Origin: Thiohalorhabdus denitrificans | GTDB lineage: Bacteria > Pseudomonadota > Gammaproteobacteria > Thiohalorhabdales > Thiohalorhabdaceae | Assembly: GCF_001399755.1 (NCBI RefSeq) | Contig: NZ_LJCP01000008.1 | Location: 1 to 64,000, forward strand | DNA: 64,000 bases | Reading direction: 5' to 3' | In this document: in pieces, positions 57,317-64,000 of the stretch | Position numbering within the stretch: the first letter of the stretch is position 1 | Layout: each line of letters begins with the position of its first letter | Translations under genes and position numbers: made by a program | Notes under the pieces: generated by a model | Databases searched by the model: none | Seen by the model: only the letters and a program-made list of their open reading frames with translations | Told to the model about the DNA's origin: nothing

Positions 57317-60300
57317 TTACACTGCCCGTAGCCGGTCCACATCCAGCGTCGCCACGCCCTGCTCCAGGCGCACCACGCCCTCGGCCACGAAAGGGCCGAA
57401 GGCATGGAGCAGGCCGCCGTCGGCGGCGTAGGCGTCGGGGAACAGCACACACTCGGCGAGGCCGGTGCGGTCCTCCAGGGTGAGGAAGCACATGGGCCGG
57501 CCCTCGGCGCGGGTACGGGCGGGCTTGCGGGTCACCTGCCAGCCGGCCACCCGCACCCGGCGGCCGGCGTGCTCCGCCAGGCGCGTCGCCGGCACCATGC
57601 CGCGCCGCCACGGCGCCAGGCGGTGGCGGAACAGCGCCAGGGGATGGTCGCTGGCGGTCAGGCCCAGATATTCCAGCTCCCAGCGCAGTCGCTCCTGCGC
57701 GTCCTCGGCGGGCACCGGCGCTGGCTGCGGGGCCTCCGCCATGGCGGGAAACAGGTCGCCCGTGCCGGTGGCCCGCCCGCGGTCCCGGCCCCGCCCCTCC
57801 AGGGCCCAGAACAGGGCCCGGCGGCTCGCCCCCAGGCCGTCCAGCGCCCCGCAGCCCGCCAGGGCCTCCAGCCCGGCGCGGGCCAGCTCCGGCACGCGCC
57901 GCCGCAGGTCCTCGAAACCGGCGAAGGCGCCGCCCCGCGCCCGCTCCGCCACCATGGCCTCCGCCGCCTCGGCGGTGAGGCCGCGCACCCGGTCCAGGCC
58001 CAGGCGCACGGCCCACCCGCCGCGGCTGGCGGCGTCCGGCTCGACGCCCGGCGCCACGGCGCTGGCGTTCACGTGGGGCGGGCGCACCGCCACGCCCAGG
58101 CGCTTGGTCTCGTCCACATAGGCCTGGGGCCCGTAGTAGCCGCCGCCGTTGGCCAGCACCGCCGCCATGAACTCGGCGGGATAATGGGCCTTGAGGTAGG
58201 CCACCTGGAAGGACAGCAGGGCGAAGCTGGCGGAGTGGGCCTTGCAGAAGGCGTAGCCGGCGAAGCTCTCGATCTCCGTCCACAGGGCCTCGATCGCCTC
58301 GTCCGCCACGCCCCGCTCCTGGGCGCCCTGCGCAAAGCGCTCCCGGTAGGTCTCCATGGCGTGCCAGTCGCGCTTCTTGGACATGCAGCGGCGCAGGTCG
58401 TCGGCCTCGCCCAGGGACATGCCGGCGATCACGCCCACGGTCTTGATGACGTCCTCCTGGTAGACCATCACCCCGCAGGTGGTGTCCAGCACCGCTTCCA
58501 GGGCGGGATGGGCGTAGGCCACCGGCTCCTCGCCGCGGTGGCGGCGGATGAAGCGCTCCATGACCCCGGACTGGGAGACCCCGGGACGGATGATGGAGGA
58601 GGCCGCCACCAGGGTCTCGAAATCGCGGCAGTCGAGGCGCGCCTGCACCTGGCGCATGGAGGGGGACTCGATGTAGAAGCAGCCCATGGTGGCCCCGCGC
58701 GCCACCAGCTCGCGGGTGGCGGGATCGGCCGCGGGGTCGAGGGTCTCGAAGTCCACCGTCTCGCCCCGGTTGGCGCGCACCGCGTCCACGGTGTCCAGCA
58801 GCGCGGTGAGGGAGCGGTTGCCCAGCAGATCGATCTTGATCAGGCCCATGGCCTCGGCGGGGTACATGGCGTACTGGGTGGTAACCAGCCCCTTGGGGCT
58901 GCGCTCCACCGGCACCCAGGCGTCCACCCGGTCCGGGGCCACCACCAGGCCGCAGGGATGGGTGCCCAGGCCCTTGGGGTTGCCGTCCAGGTACGCCCCC
59001 ACCCGCAGCACCGTGGCCAGAGGCTCGCGCTCGGGGTGCAGGGCGACCCCGGCGGGGTGCTCGGCCAGGGCCCGCGGCAGGTGGCGCAGCGGCACCCGCG
59101 GCAGGCGCTTGGACACCGCCGCCAGTTCCTCGCGGGCGAAGCCCAACGCCGCACCGATCTCCTGGAACAGGCCGCGCGCCTCGTAGGTGGTGAAGGCGCC
59201 CACCATGGCCACCCGCTCGGCGCCGTAGCGGGCGTAGACGTAGTCCACCATCTCGTCGCGGCGGTCCCAGGGGAAATCCAGGTCGATGTCGGGAGGGTCG
59301 CGGCGCTCGGGGTTCAGGAAGCGCTCGAAGAACAGGCCGTGCCGAACCGGCTCCACGTGGGTGATGCGCAGCACGTAGGCGACGATGGAGTTGGCCACCG
59401 AGCCCCGCCCCAGGGTGGGGATGCCGCGCGCCTCGGCGGCCTCCACGAGGTCGTGGACCACCAGGAAGTAGGTGGCGTAGCCCATGTCGGTGATTACCGC
59501 CAGCTCGCGCTCCAGGCGCCGCTGGGCCTCCAGGGGCACCACCGCGCCGTAGCGCCGCCGCAGGCCGCTGCGGCACAGGCGGCGCAGGCGGCCGGCGGCG
59601 TCCTCCCCCGGCGGCAGCGGGAAGGGCGGAAAGCGCAGCTCGTCCAGCACGGGGTCGAGCACCCGCTCGGCGCAGGCGTCGGCGATGCGCAGGGCGTTAT
59701 TCAGCGCCTCGCGGTCGTTCACGTAGGCGGTGCGCAGGCGCTCGGCGTCGCGCAGCCACGCCCCCTCCGGGGCGTGCCGCTCCGGGTCCAGACGGGCCAG
59801 CGTGGTGCCGGCGCCCATGGCCGCCGCCACCCGGTGGGCCTCATGGGCCTCGGGGTCGACGAATGCGGCATCCAGGGCCGCCGCCTGGGGCAGGCGGCGG
59901 TGGCGGGCGTGGCGGACCAGGCGCTCGCGGGCCGCGCGCTCGGCCCGACTGCGGCACAGGTCCGCCGGCACCCGGCGCACGAACAGGGCGCGGGCGGCGC
60001 GCAGGGCGGCGCAGTCCAGACGGTCCACCCACGCCCGCGTCCCGGCGAGGAAGAACAGGCGCCCCGCCGCCTCGCGGGCGACGGCCAGCCAGTCCCCACC
60101 CAGCCGGCGGGCGCTCACCAGCCGGCACAGGGCCCGGTAACCGTCCAGGTCCCGCGCCAGCACCACGCAGCCGGGGTCGGCCGCGCCGTCCACCAGCCGC
60201 GCGCCGAGGATGGGCTTGACCCCCGCCGCCAGCGCCGCGCGGTAGAAGTCCACCGCGCCGTACAGGCCCTCCACGTCGGTGAGGGCGACGGCGTCGATGC

Positions 60301-60394
60301 CGCGCGCGGCGGCCGCCTCCGCCAGGGCCTCGGGGCTGTCGATGCCGTAGTGGAAGGAGTAGTGGGAATGGACGCAGAGGTGGGTAGCGCGCAT
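57317..60394 (-). CDS. dnaE2: error-prone DNA polymerase DnaE2 (ImuC)
   Basis: A 1025-residue C-family polymerase of the DnaE2/ImuC type, used for damage-induced mutagenic bypass. The N-terminal PHP domain begins HLCVHSHYSFHYG. Catalytic aspartates are in PDIDLDF at 368-374. GLIKIDLLGNRSL and EPVRHGLFFERFLNPERRDPP are typical of the DnaE2 branch. The C-terminal OB fold (VRVAGWQVTRKPARTRAEGRPMCFLTLED) is present. It is shorter than replicative DnaE (about 1160). It is the last gene of the lexA-imuB-dnaE2 unit, separated from imuB by 236 bp with an inverted repeat. Confidence 0.93.
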   Translation of the reverse strand: MRATHLCVHSHYSFHYGIDSPEALAEAAAARGIDAVALTDVEGLYGAVDFYRAALAAGVKPILGARLVDGAADPGCVVLARDLDGYRALCRLVSARRLGGDWLAVAREAAGRLFFLAGTRAWVDRLDCAALRAARALFVRRVPADLCRSRAERAARERLVRHARHRRLPQAAALDAAFVDPEAHEAHRVAAAMGAGTTLARLDPERHAPEGAWLRDAERLRTAYVNDREALNNALRIADACAERVLDPVLDELRFPPFPLPPGEDAAGRLRRLCRSGLRRRYGAVVPLEAQRRLERELAVITDMGYATYFLVVHDLVEAAEARGIPTLGRGSVANSIVAYVLRITHVEPVRHGLFFERFLNPERRDPPDIDLDFPWDRRDEMVDYVYARYGAERVAMVGAFTTYEARGLFQEIGAALGFAREELAAVSKRLPRVPLRHLPRALAEHPAGVALHPEREPLATVLRVGAYLDGNPKGLGTHPCGLVVAPDRVDAWVPVERSPKGLVTTQYAMYPAEAMGLIKIDLLGNRSLTALLDTVDAVRANRGETVDFETLDPAADPATRELVARGATMGCFYIESPSMRQVQARLDCRDFETLVAASSIIRPGVSQSGVMERFIRRHRGEEPVAYAHPALEAVLDTTCGVMVYQEDVIKTVGVIAGMSLGEADDLRRCMSKKRDWHAMETYRERFAQGAQERGVADEAIEALWTEIESFAGYAFCKAHSASFALLSFQVAYLKAHYPAEFMAAVLANGGGYYGPQAYVDETKRLGVAVRPPHVNASAVAPGVEPDAASRGGWAVRLGLDRVRGLTAEAAEAMVAERARGGAFAGFEDLRRRVPELARAGLEALAGCGALDGLGASRRALFWALEGRGRDRGRATGTGDLFPAMAEAPQPAPVPAEDAQERLRWELEYLGLTASDHPLALFRHRLAPWRRGMVPATRLAEHAGRRVRVAGWQVTRKPARTRAEGRPMCFLTLEDRTGLAECVLFPDAYAADGGLLHAFGPFVAEGVVRLEQGVATLDVDRLRAV

Positions 60395-60429
60395 TTCGTG
60401 GCTCCGGCTTCAGGAGGAGAAGAGGCTTT

Positions 60430-60603
60430 GAACCGCCAAGGACGCCAAGCGCGCCAAGAAAAACGAAAAGAAGCCCCTGAATAACGGCCAGGCGCGTCGC
60501 CTGTATCTGAATCCCTCGGGCGCCCTCCTGAATTCCGCCCGGGGAGATCCTGTCGTTGGTGTTTCCCTTTCTTCCTTGGCGTGCTTGGCGCCCGTGGCGG
60601 TTC
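60430..60603. repeat. Inverted repeat pair (GAACCGCCA...GCGCCAAG)
   Basis: Left arm 60430-60460 and right arm 60573-60603 are complementary at 27 of 31 positions; each arm is built from GCCAAG repeats. They enclose 112 bp between imuB and dnaE2 and could form a large stem-loop. GCCAAG-rich intergenic repeats of this kind occur in many bacteria. Confidence 0.75.
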
Positions 60604-60630
60604 ACCGGAGTTTTCTCGTCGTTCCCCGGA

Positions 60631-61779
60631 TCAGGCACCGCCGTCCAGCCGCCGGCCCCACTGCACGGCGTACGCGCCGAAGCGGTCGCGCACGGCGTCA
60701 ATGCCGCGCAGCAGGCGATCCATGCGGTCGTCGGCGGGGAACAGCTCGCCCTGGCCGCCGCCGGTGCGCTCCACCACCGCCACCGTCACCCGCCGCGCCG
60801 CCACGCGCCGCTCCCAGGCGGCCTGCAGCAGGGCGCTCGCGGCCTCGAACAGCTCGAAGTCGCGGTCGGTGGGCTCCAGCCGGGCGCTGCGGGCGCGCTC
60901 CACGCCGTCGCGGTGCACCAGGCCCACCTGCACCTGCGCGGCCCGCTCGGCGCGATCGCGCAGGCGGCGCCCCAGGCGCTCGCTCGCGCCCAGCAGCGCC
61001 GGTCCCGCGGCGGCCACCGACTGCTCCTGCGGCGACAGCGGCAGGCTCAGCCGCCATTCCTCCGCGTCGCCCCCCGCCCCCGGCTCCGCCACCGGCCGGG
61101 GGTCCAGCCCCCGGCTCCACTGGCCCCACAGGCGGCCACCGGGGCCGAAGGCCGCCTCCAGGCGCGGCAAGGGCACCGCCGCCACGTCGCCGAGCCGGCG
61201 CAGCCCCAGCCGCTCCAGCCGCTCCCGCTGAACCGGGCCCAGGCCGGGCAGCACGGACACCGGGAAGCCGCTGACGAAGCGGGGCTCGCCGCCGGGCAGG
61301 ATGCGCGTCACCCGCTCGGTGCCCAGGGCCGCGGCCATGCGCGCCACCGCCTTGCCCGAGGACAGGGCGGCCTGCACGGGCAGCCGCAGGTCCTCGGCCA
61401 CCGCGCCGGCCGCGTCGCTGAGCAGGTCCACGGGCGGCCTGCGGAAGTAGCGGCGGGTGCCGGAGAGGTCCAGGTACCAGGCGCCGCCCCCTGCGTTCTC
61501 CACCTGGGGGGTGTAGCGGTAGAGCGCGCTGCCCACCTCGCGGCGGGCGCGCGCCACGGCCTCGGGGTCCAGCGGGGTCACCGCGGCATGGCGCCGCGCC
61601 CGCCCCGCGGGGGTGCCGGGGCCCACCCCCGCCTCCCGGGCCTCCGCCGAGGCCGCCACCACCGTGGCGCCGCGCGCCACGGCCACCGGCCGGCCGCGCA
61701 GGGCGGGGTCGGCGCGGCGCGCCAGGGCCACGGGCAGGTCGGGAAGCACCAGGGAGGCGATGTCGCGGGCGGCGCTCAC
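60631..61779 (-). CDS. imuB: ImuB-like inactive Y-family polymerase
   Basis: A 382-residue DinB-fold protein that lacks the catalytic acids. The position of the first Asp pair reads VLPDLPVALA, where active DinB has HVDMDCFF. The Asp-Glu of SLDEAYLD is replaced by GGGAWYLD (97-104). A clamp-binding QxxLF motif, QGELF, lies at 343-347. These are the features of ImuB, which recruits DnaE2 to the sliding clamp. It starts 10 bp after the lexA stop. Confidence 0.85.
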   Translation of the reverse strand: MSAARDIASLVLPDLPVALARRADPALRGRPVAVARGATVVAASAEAREAGVGPGTPAGRARRHAAVTPLDPEAVARARREVGSALYRYTPQVENAGGGAWYLDLSGTRRYFRRPPVDLLSDAAGAVAEDLRLPVQAALSSGKAVARMAAALGTERVTRILPGGEPRFVSGFPVSVLPGLGPVQRERLERLGLRRLGDVAAVPLPRLEAAFGPGGRLWGQWSRGLDPRPVAEPGAGGDAEEWRLSLPLSPQEQSVAAAGPALLGASERLGRRLRDRAERAAQVQVGLVHRDGVERARSARLEPTDRDFELFEAASALLQAAWERRVAARRVTVAVVERTGGGQGELFPADDRMDRLLRGIDAVRDRFGAYAVQWGRRLDGGA

Positions 61780-61789
61780 GGCTTCCTCC

Positions 61790-62392
61790 TCAACGCTTGC
61801 GGTAGGAGCGCATCTGGCCGATGACCACGCCCCGCACGCGCACCCGCTCGGCGGCGTACTCCAGGGGCGCGTAGGCGGCGTTGGCGGGCTCCAGCACCAC
61901 GGTGGCGCCGCGGTGGTGGATGCGCTTGAGGGTGGCCTCCTCGCCGTCCACCAGGGCCACCACCACCTCGCCGTCCTCGGCGGTGTCGCGGCGCTCCACG
62001 ATCACCCAGTCGCCGTCGAGGATGCCGTCCTCGGCCATGGAGTCGCCCCGCACTTCGAGGGCGTAGGTCTCGCCGCTGCCGAGGAAGGCCTCCGGGATCT
62101 GGATGGCCTCCGGATCCTCCACGGCGTCGATGGGCCGCCCCGCGGCCACCCGTCCCAGCAGCGGCACGGTGGCCAGCCCGGGGCCCGCCTCGTCCACCAG
62201 CTCCAGGCCGCGCGCCCGGCCGGGCCGGGTGCGGATCGCCCCCGCCGCCTCCAGGGCGGCGAGGTGCTTGTGCACCGTGGCCTTGGAGGCCAATCCCGCG
62301 TCCCGGGCCAGCTCCTCCAGGGTGGGCGCCACCCCGTCGCGGGCGACGGCGGCGCGGATCAGCTCGAGGATCTCCCGCTGGCGTGGCGTCAT
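61790..62392 (-). CDS. lexA: LexA repressor
   Basis: A 200-residue LexA. The winged helix-turn-helix is at 1-65 (TLEELARDAGLASKATVHKHLAAL). The cleavage site is Ala84-Gly85 in GRVAAGRP, and the catalytic dyad is Ser118 (RGDSMAEDGI) and Lys155 (ATLKRI). The recognition helix differs from that of E. coli LexA, in keeping with a different operator. It heads the mutagenesis unit and is divergent from metK. Start ATG at 62392. Confidence 0.95.
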   Translation of the reverse strand: MTPRQREILELIRAAVARDGVAPTLEELARDAGLASKATVHKHLAALEAAGAIRTRPGRARGLELVDEAGPGLATVPLLGRVAAGRPIDAVEDPEAIQIPEAFLGSGETYALEVRGDSMAEDGILDGDWVIVERRDTAEDGEVVVALVDGEEATLKRIHHRGATVVLEPANAAYAPLEYAAERVRVRGVVIGQMRSYRKR

Positions 62393-62414
62393 GGCCGGCG
62401 CTCCCGTTCCGTTC

Positions 62415-62431
62415 GTTCTCTATATGTTCTC
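62415..62431. promoter_or_regulatory. SOS operator of lexA-imuB-dnaE2, direct-repeat type
   Basis: GTTCTCTATATGTTCTC, i.e. GTTCTC-N5-GTTCTC, 23-39 bp upstream of the lexA start. It contains GTTC-N7-GTTC, the alphaproteobacterial LexA box, and matches the recA upstream site (42048-42064) in both half-sites. Confidence 0.8.
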
Positions 62432-62577
62432 AATATAGGCAAACAGGAGGCGAACGGCAAGGGCGCGGCACGCCCCGGCCCGTACGTCCCCGCGGGCCGG
62501 GGAGAATCGCGCGGGCCGCCGATGGACACGCCCCCCGGCCGGTCCTACCCTGAAGGGCTCTACCCCCGGAGGGCGCC

Positions 62578-63726
62578 ATGGAGACCATCCACACCGCCGA
62601 GTCGGTGGCCAGGGGCCACCCCGACAAGGTCTGCGACCAAATCTCCGACCGGATCCTCGACCGCCTGCTGGAGCAGGATCCCGGGGCCCGGGTGGCGGTG
62701 GAGGCGGCGGTAAAAACCGGGCTGGTGGTGCTGCTCGGGGAGGTGACCGCCGACGCCCGGATCGACCTCTCCGCGTGGGCGCGGGAGATCATCGACGAGA
62801 TCGGCTACCACCGCGAGGGCCTGGGGTTCAGCGCCGAGGCCGCGGGGGTGGTGGACGCCATCGAGGCCCAGAGCCCGGACATCGCCCGCGGGGTGGACCG
62901 GGAGGGCGGCGCGCTCGGCGCCGGGGACCAGGGGATCATGGTGGGCTACGCCTGCGACGACACCGCGGCCCTGATGCCCGCCCCCCAGCATTACGCCCAC
63001 CGCATCATGGCCCGCCAGGCGGAGGCGCTCCGGGAGAACCGCCTGGCCTGGCTGCGCCCCGACGGCAAGTGCCAGCTCTCGGTGCGCTACCGCGACGGCC
63101 GGCCCGTGGGCCTGGACAAGCTCGTGATTTCCTTGCAGCACGCACCGGACGCCGACCCCGCAGCGGAGCGGGAGGCAGTGGTGGAGGAGCTGCTACGCCC
63201 CACCCTGCCGGAGGGCTGGCTGCCGCCCGCCGGGGACCTCCTCATCAACCCCACGGGCCGCTTTGTGGTGGGCGGACCCAAGGGGGACGCCGGGGTCACC
63301 GGCCGCAAGATCGTCCAGGACACCTACGGGCCGCAGCGCCCCCACGGCGGCGGCGGCTTCTCCGGCAAGGACCCCACCAAGGTGGACCGGGCCGCCGCCT
63401 ACATGGCCCGTTACACCGCCAAGAACCTGGTGGCCGCCGGGCTGGCGCGCTGCGCCGAGGTACGCCTGGCCTACGCCATCGGCGTGGCCGAGCCCGTCAT
63501 GGTGGCGGTGGACACTCTCGGCACGGGGGCTGCGGACGACCGGCGTTTGGCGGCGGCCTTACGCGCGGTCTTCGACTTCACCCCGCGCGGCTGCATCGAC
63601 GCCCTGGACCTGCGCCGACCCATCTACACGGACACCGCGCGCTTCGGGCACTTCGGGCGCGACGAGCCCGCCTTCACCTGGGAGCGCACCGACCGGACGG
63701 AGGAGCTGCGGTCGGCCCTGGGATGA
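62578..63726 (+). CDS. metK: S-adenosylmethionine synthase
   Basis: A 382-residue MetK that makes SAM from methionine and ATP. Signatures are ESVARGHPDKVCDQISD, GAGDQGIMVGYACDDT (the usual GAGDQG hexapeptide) and GRKIVQDTYGPQRPHGGGGFSGKDPTKVDR. Start ATG at 62578 follows CGGAGGGCGCC. No SAM riboswitch pattern was seen in the 185 bp shared with lexA. Confidence 0.97.
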   Translation: METIHTAESVARGHPDKVCDQISDRILDRLLEQDPGARVAVEAAVKTGLVVLLGEVTADARIDLSAWAREIIDEIGYHREGLGFSAEAAGVVDAIEAQSPDIARGVDREGGALGAGDQGIMVGYACDDTAALMPAPQHYAHRIMARQAEALRENRLAWLRPDGKCQLSVRYRDGRPVGLDKLVISLQHAPDADPAAEREAVVEELLRPTLPEGWLPPAGDLLINPTGRFVVGGPKGDAGVTGRKIVQDTYGPQRPHGGGGFSGKDPTKVDRAAAYMARYTAKNLVAAGLARCAEVRLAYAIGVAEPVMVAVDTLGTGAADDRRLAAALRAVFDFTPRGCIDALDLRRPIYTDTARFGHFGRDEPAFTWERTDRTEELRSALG

Positions 63727-63816
63727 GGCCCGGACGGGCCCGCCGTATCCCCAATTTGCCGCGGGATCCCGGCGCGCTACGGTCTACCGGTGACCATCCG
63801 GCACGGGAGAGGAGCC

Positions 63817-64000
63817 ATGCGTATCGCGGTGTTCGAGGTGGAATCCTGGGAGATGGCGGCCTTCGCCGACCTGGAAGCCGAGGGCCACCGGCTCAGCTAC
63901 CACCCGGAGCCCCTGGAGGCGGCCAACGCCGCCGACTTCGCCGACGCCGAGGCCGTCTGCACCTTTATATACTCGGCGGTGGACGCGTGCGTCCTCGATG
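63817..64000 (+). CDS. D-isomer 2-hydroxyacid dehydrogenase-like protein, 3' cut by window edge
   Basis: The first 61 codons of a gene starting at an ATG with a GAGAGGAGCC ribosome-binding site. MRIAVFEVESWEMAAF, EPLEAANAADFADAEAVCTFIYS and the remaining strand resemble the N-terminal substrate domain of D-lactate and other 2-hydroxyacid dehydrogenases. The NAD domain lies beyond the window, so the identification is tentative. Confidence 0.65.
   Translation, partial: MRIAVFEVESWEMAAFADLEAEGHRLSYHPEPLEAANAADFADAEAVCTFIYSAVDACVLD

Noticed and set aside
57404-60484. A 1026-codon open frame on the plus strand, opposite dnaE2, and similar long frames opposite most genes
   Set aside because: They are low-complexity His/Gly/Ala/Arg-rich mirrors produced by GC-rich codons of the real gene; no family features are visible.
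62432-62577. SAM or SAH riboswitch before metK
   Set aside because: The leader has GC-rich hairpins but none of the conserved SAM-class cores that I can recognise.

Overview
The window is a GC-rich bacterial chromosome segment whose gene order points to a gammaproteobacterium. Evidence for this is the run rpiB-glyA-nrdR-ribD-ribE-ribBA-ribH-nusB-thiL-pgpA, a cinA-type gene followed by recA-recX-alaS, and tamA-tamB, ycaO, ppnN, maf and metK. Proteins are rich in Glu and Asp, and REP-like hairpins of the GTGGGAG/GTAGGAG type lie between genes. A salt-adapted or lithotrophic gammaproteobacterium would fit, but no gene here fixes the genus.

Positions 1-6300 form an accessory island. It starts with the right end of an IS3-family element, followed by about seven genes, all on the minus strand and several much more AT-rich than the rest: small membrane proteins, a REP-associated (HUH/Y1) transposase, a DUF2441-like protein and a large DUF262/DUF1524 protein of the GmrSD kind. 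Nine co-oriented copies of a GTGGGTGTCCC repeat lie between, or at the 3' ends of, these genes, giving a cassette-like layout. The island ends 60 bp from the 3' end of a hydantoinase/oxoprolinase B gene.

Positions 6300-14300 hold hyuB, a glutamate dehydrogenase, a TANGO2-like protein, ppnN and hyuA on one strand. If the HyuAB pair is a 5-oxoprolinase, its product glutamate is the substrate of the neighbouring dehydrogenase. From 14.5 to 29.6 kb come mixed housekeeping genes: a DUF4412-like secreted protein, a hemerythrin, a radical SAM protein, a CDF transporter, an ABC-class ATPase with ThpR, a CbiM-like membrane protein, OsmC, acetyl-CoA synthetase, an L,D-transpeptidase, citramalate synthase, aspartokinase, a PDC-sensor membrane protein and a bacterioferritin-associated ferredoxin with a Fur-like box. 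From 29.8 to 37.5 kb come TamA, TamB and YcaO.

Positions 37.5-51.4 kb carry the long minus-strand housekeeping block alaS, recX, recA, a PncC-like gene, pgpA, thiL, nusB, the riboflavin genes, nrdR, glyA and rpiB. Divergent from it is an RqcH/NFACT gene coupled to maf. Positions 53.7-57.3 kb contain three copies of a roughly 226-bp non-coding module. Each has DnaA-box-like sequences near both ends and an AT-rich patch at a fixed offset; this is the most unusual non-coding structure in the window.

The last part is a LexA-controlled mutagenesis cassette, lexA-imuB-dnaE2, without imuA, divergent from metK. The promoters of lexA and recA share a direct-repeat operator GTTCTC-N5-GTTCTC, the GTTC-N7-GTTC form known from alphaproteobacterial SOS systems. 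The window ends inside a 2-hydroxyacid dehydrogenase-like gene.
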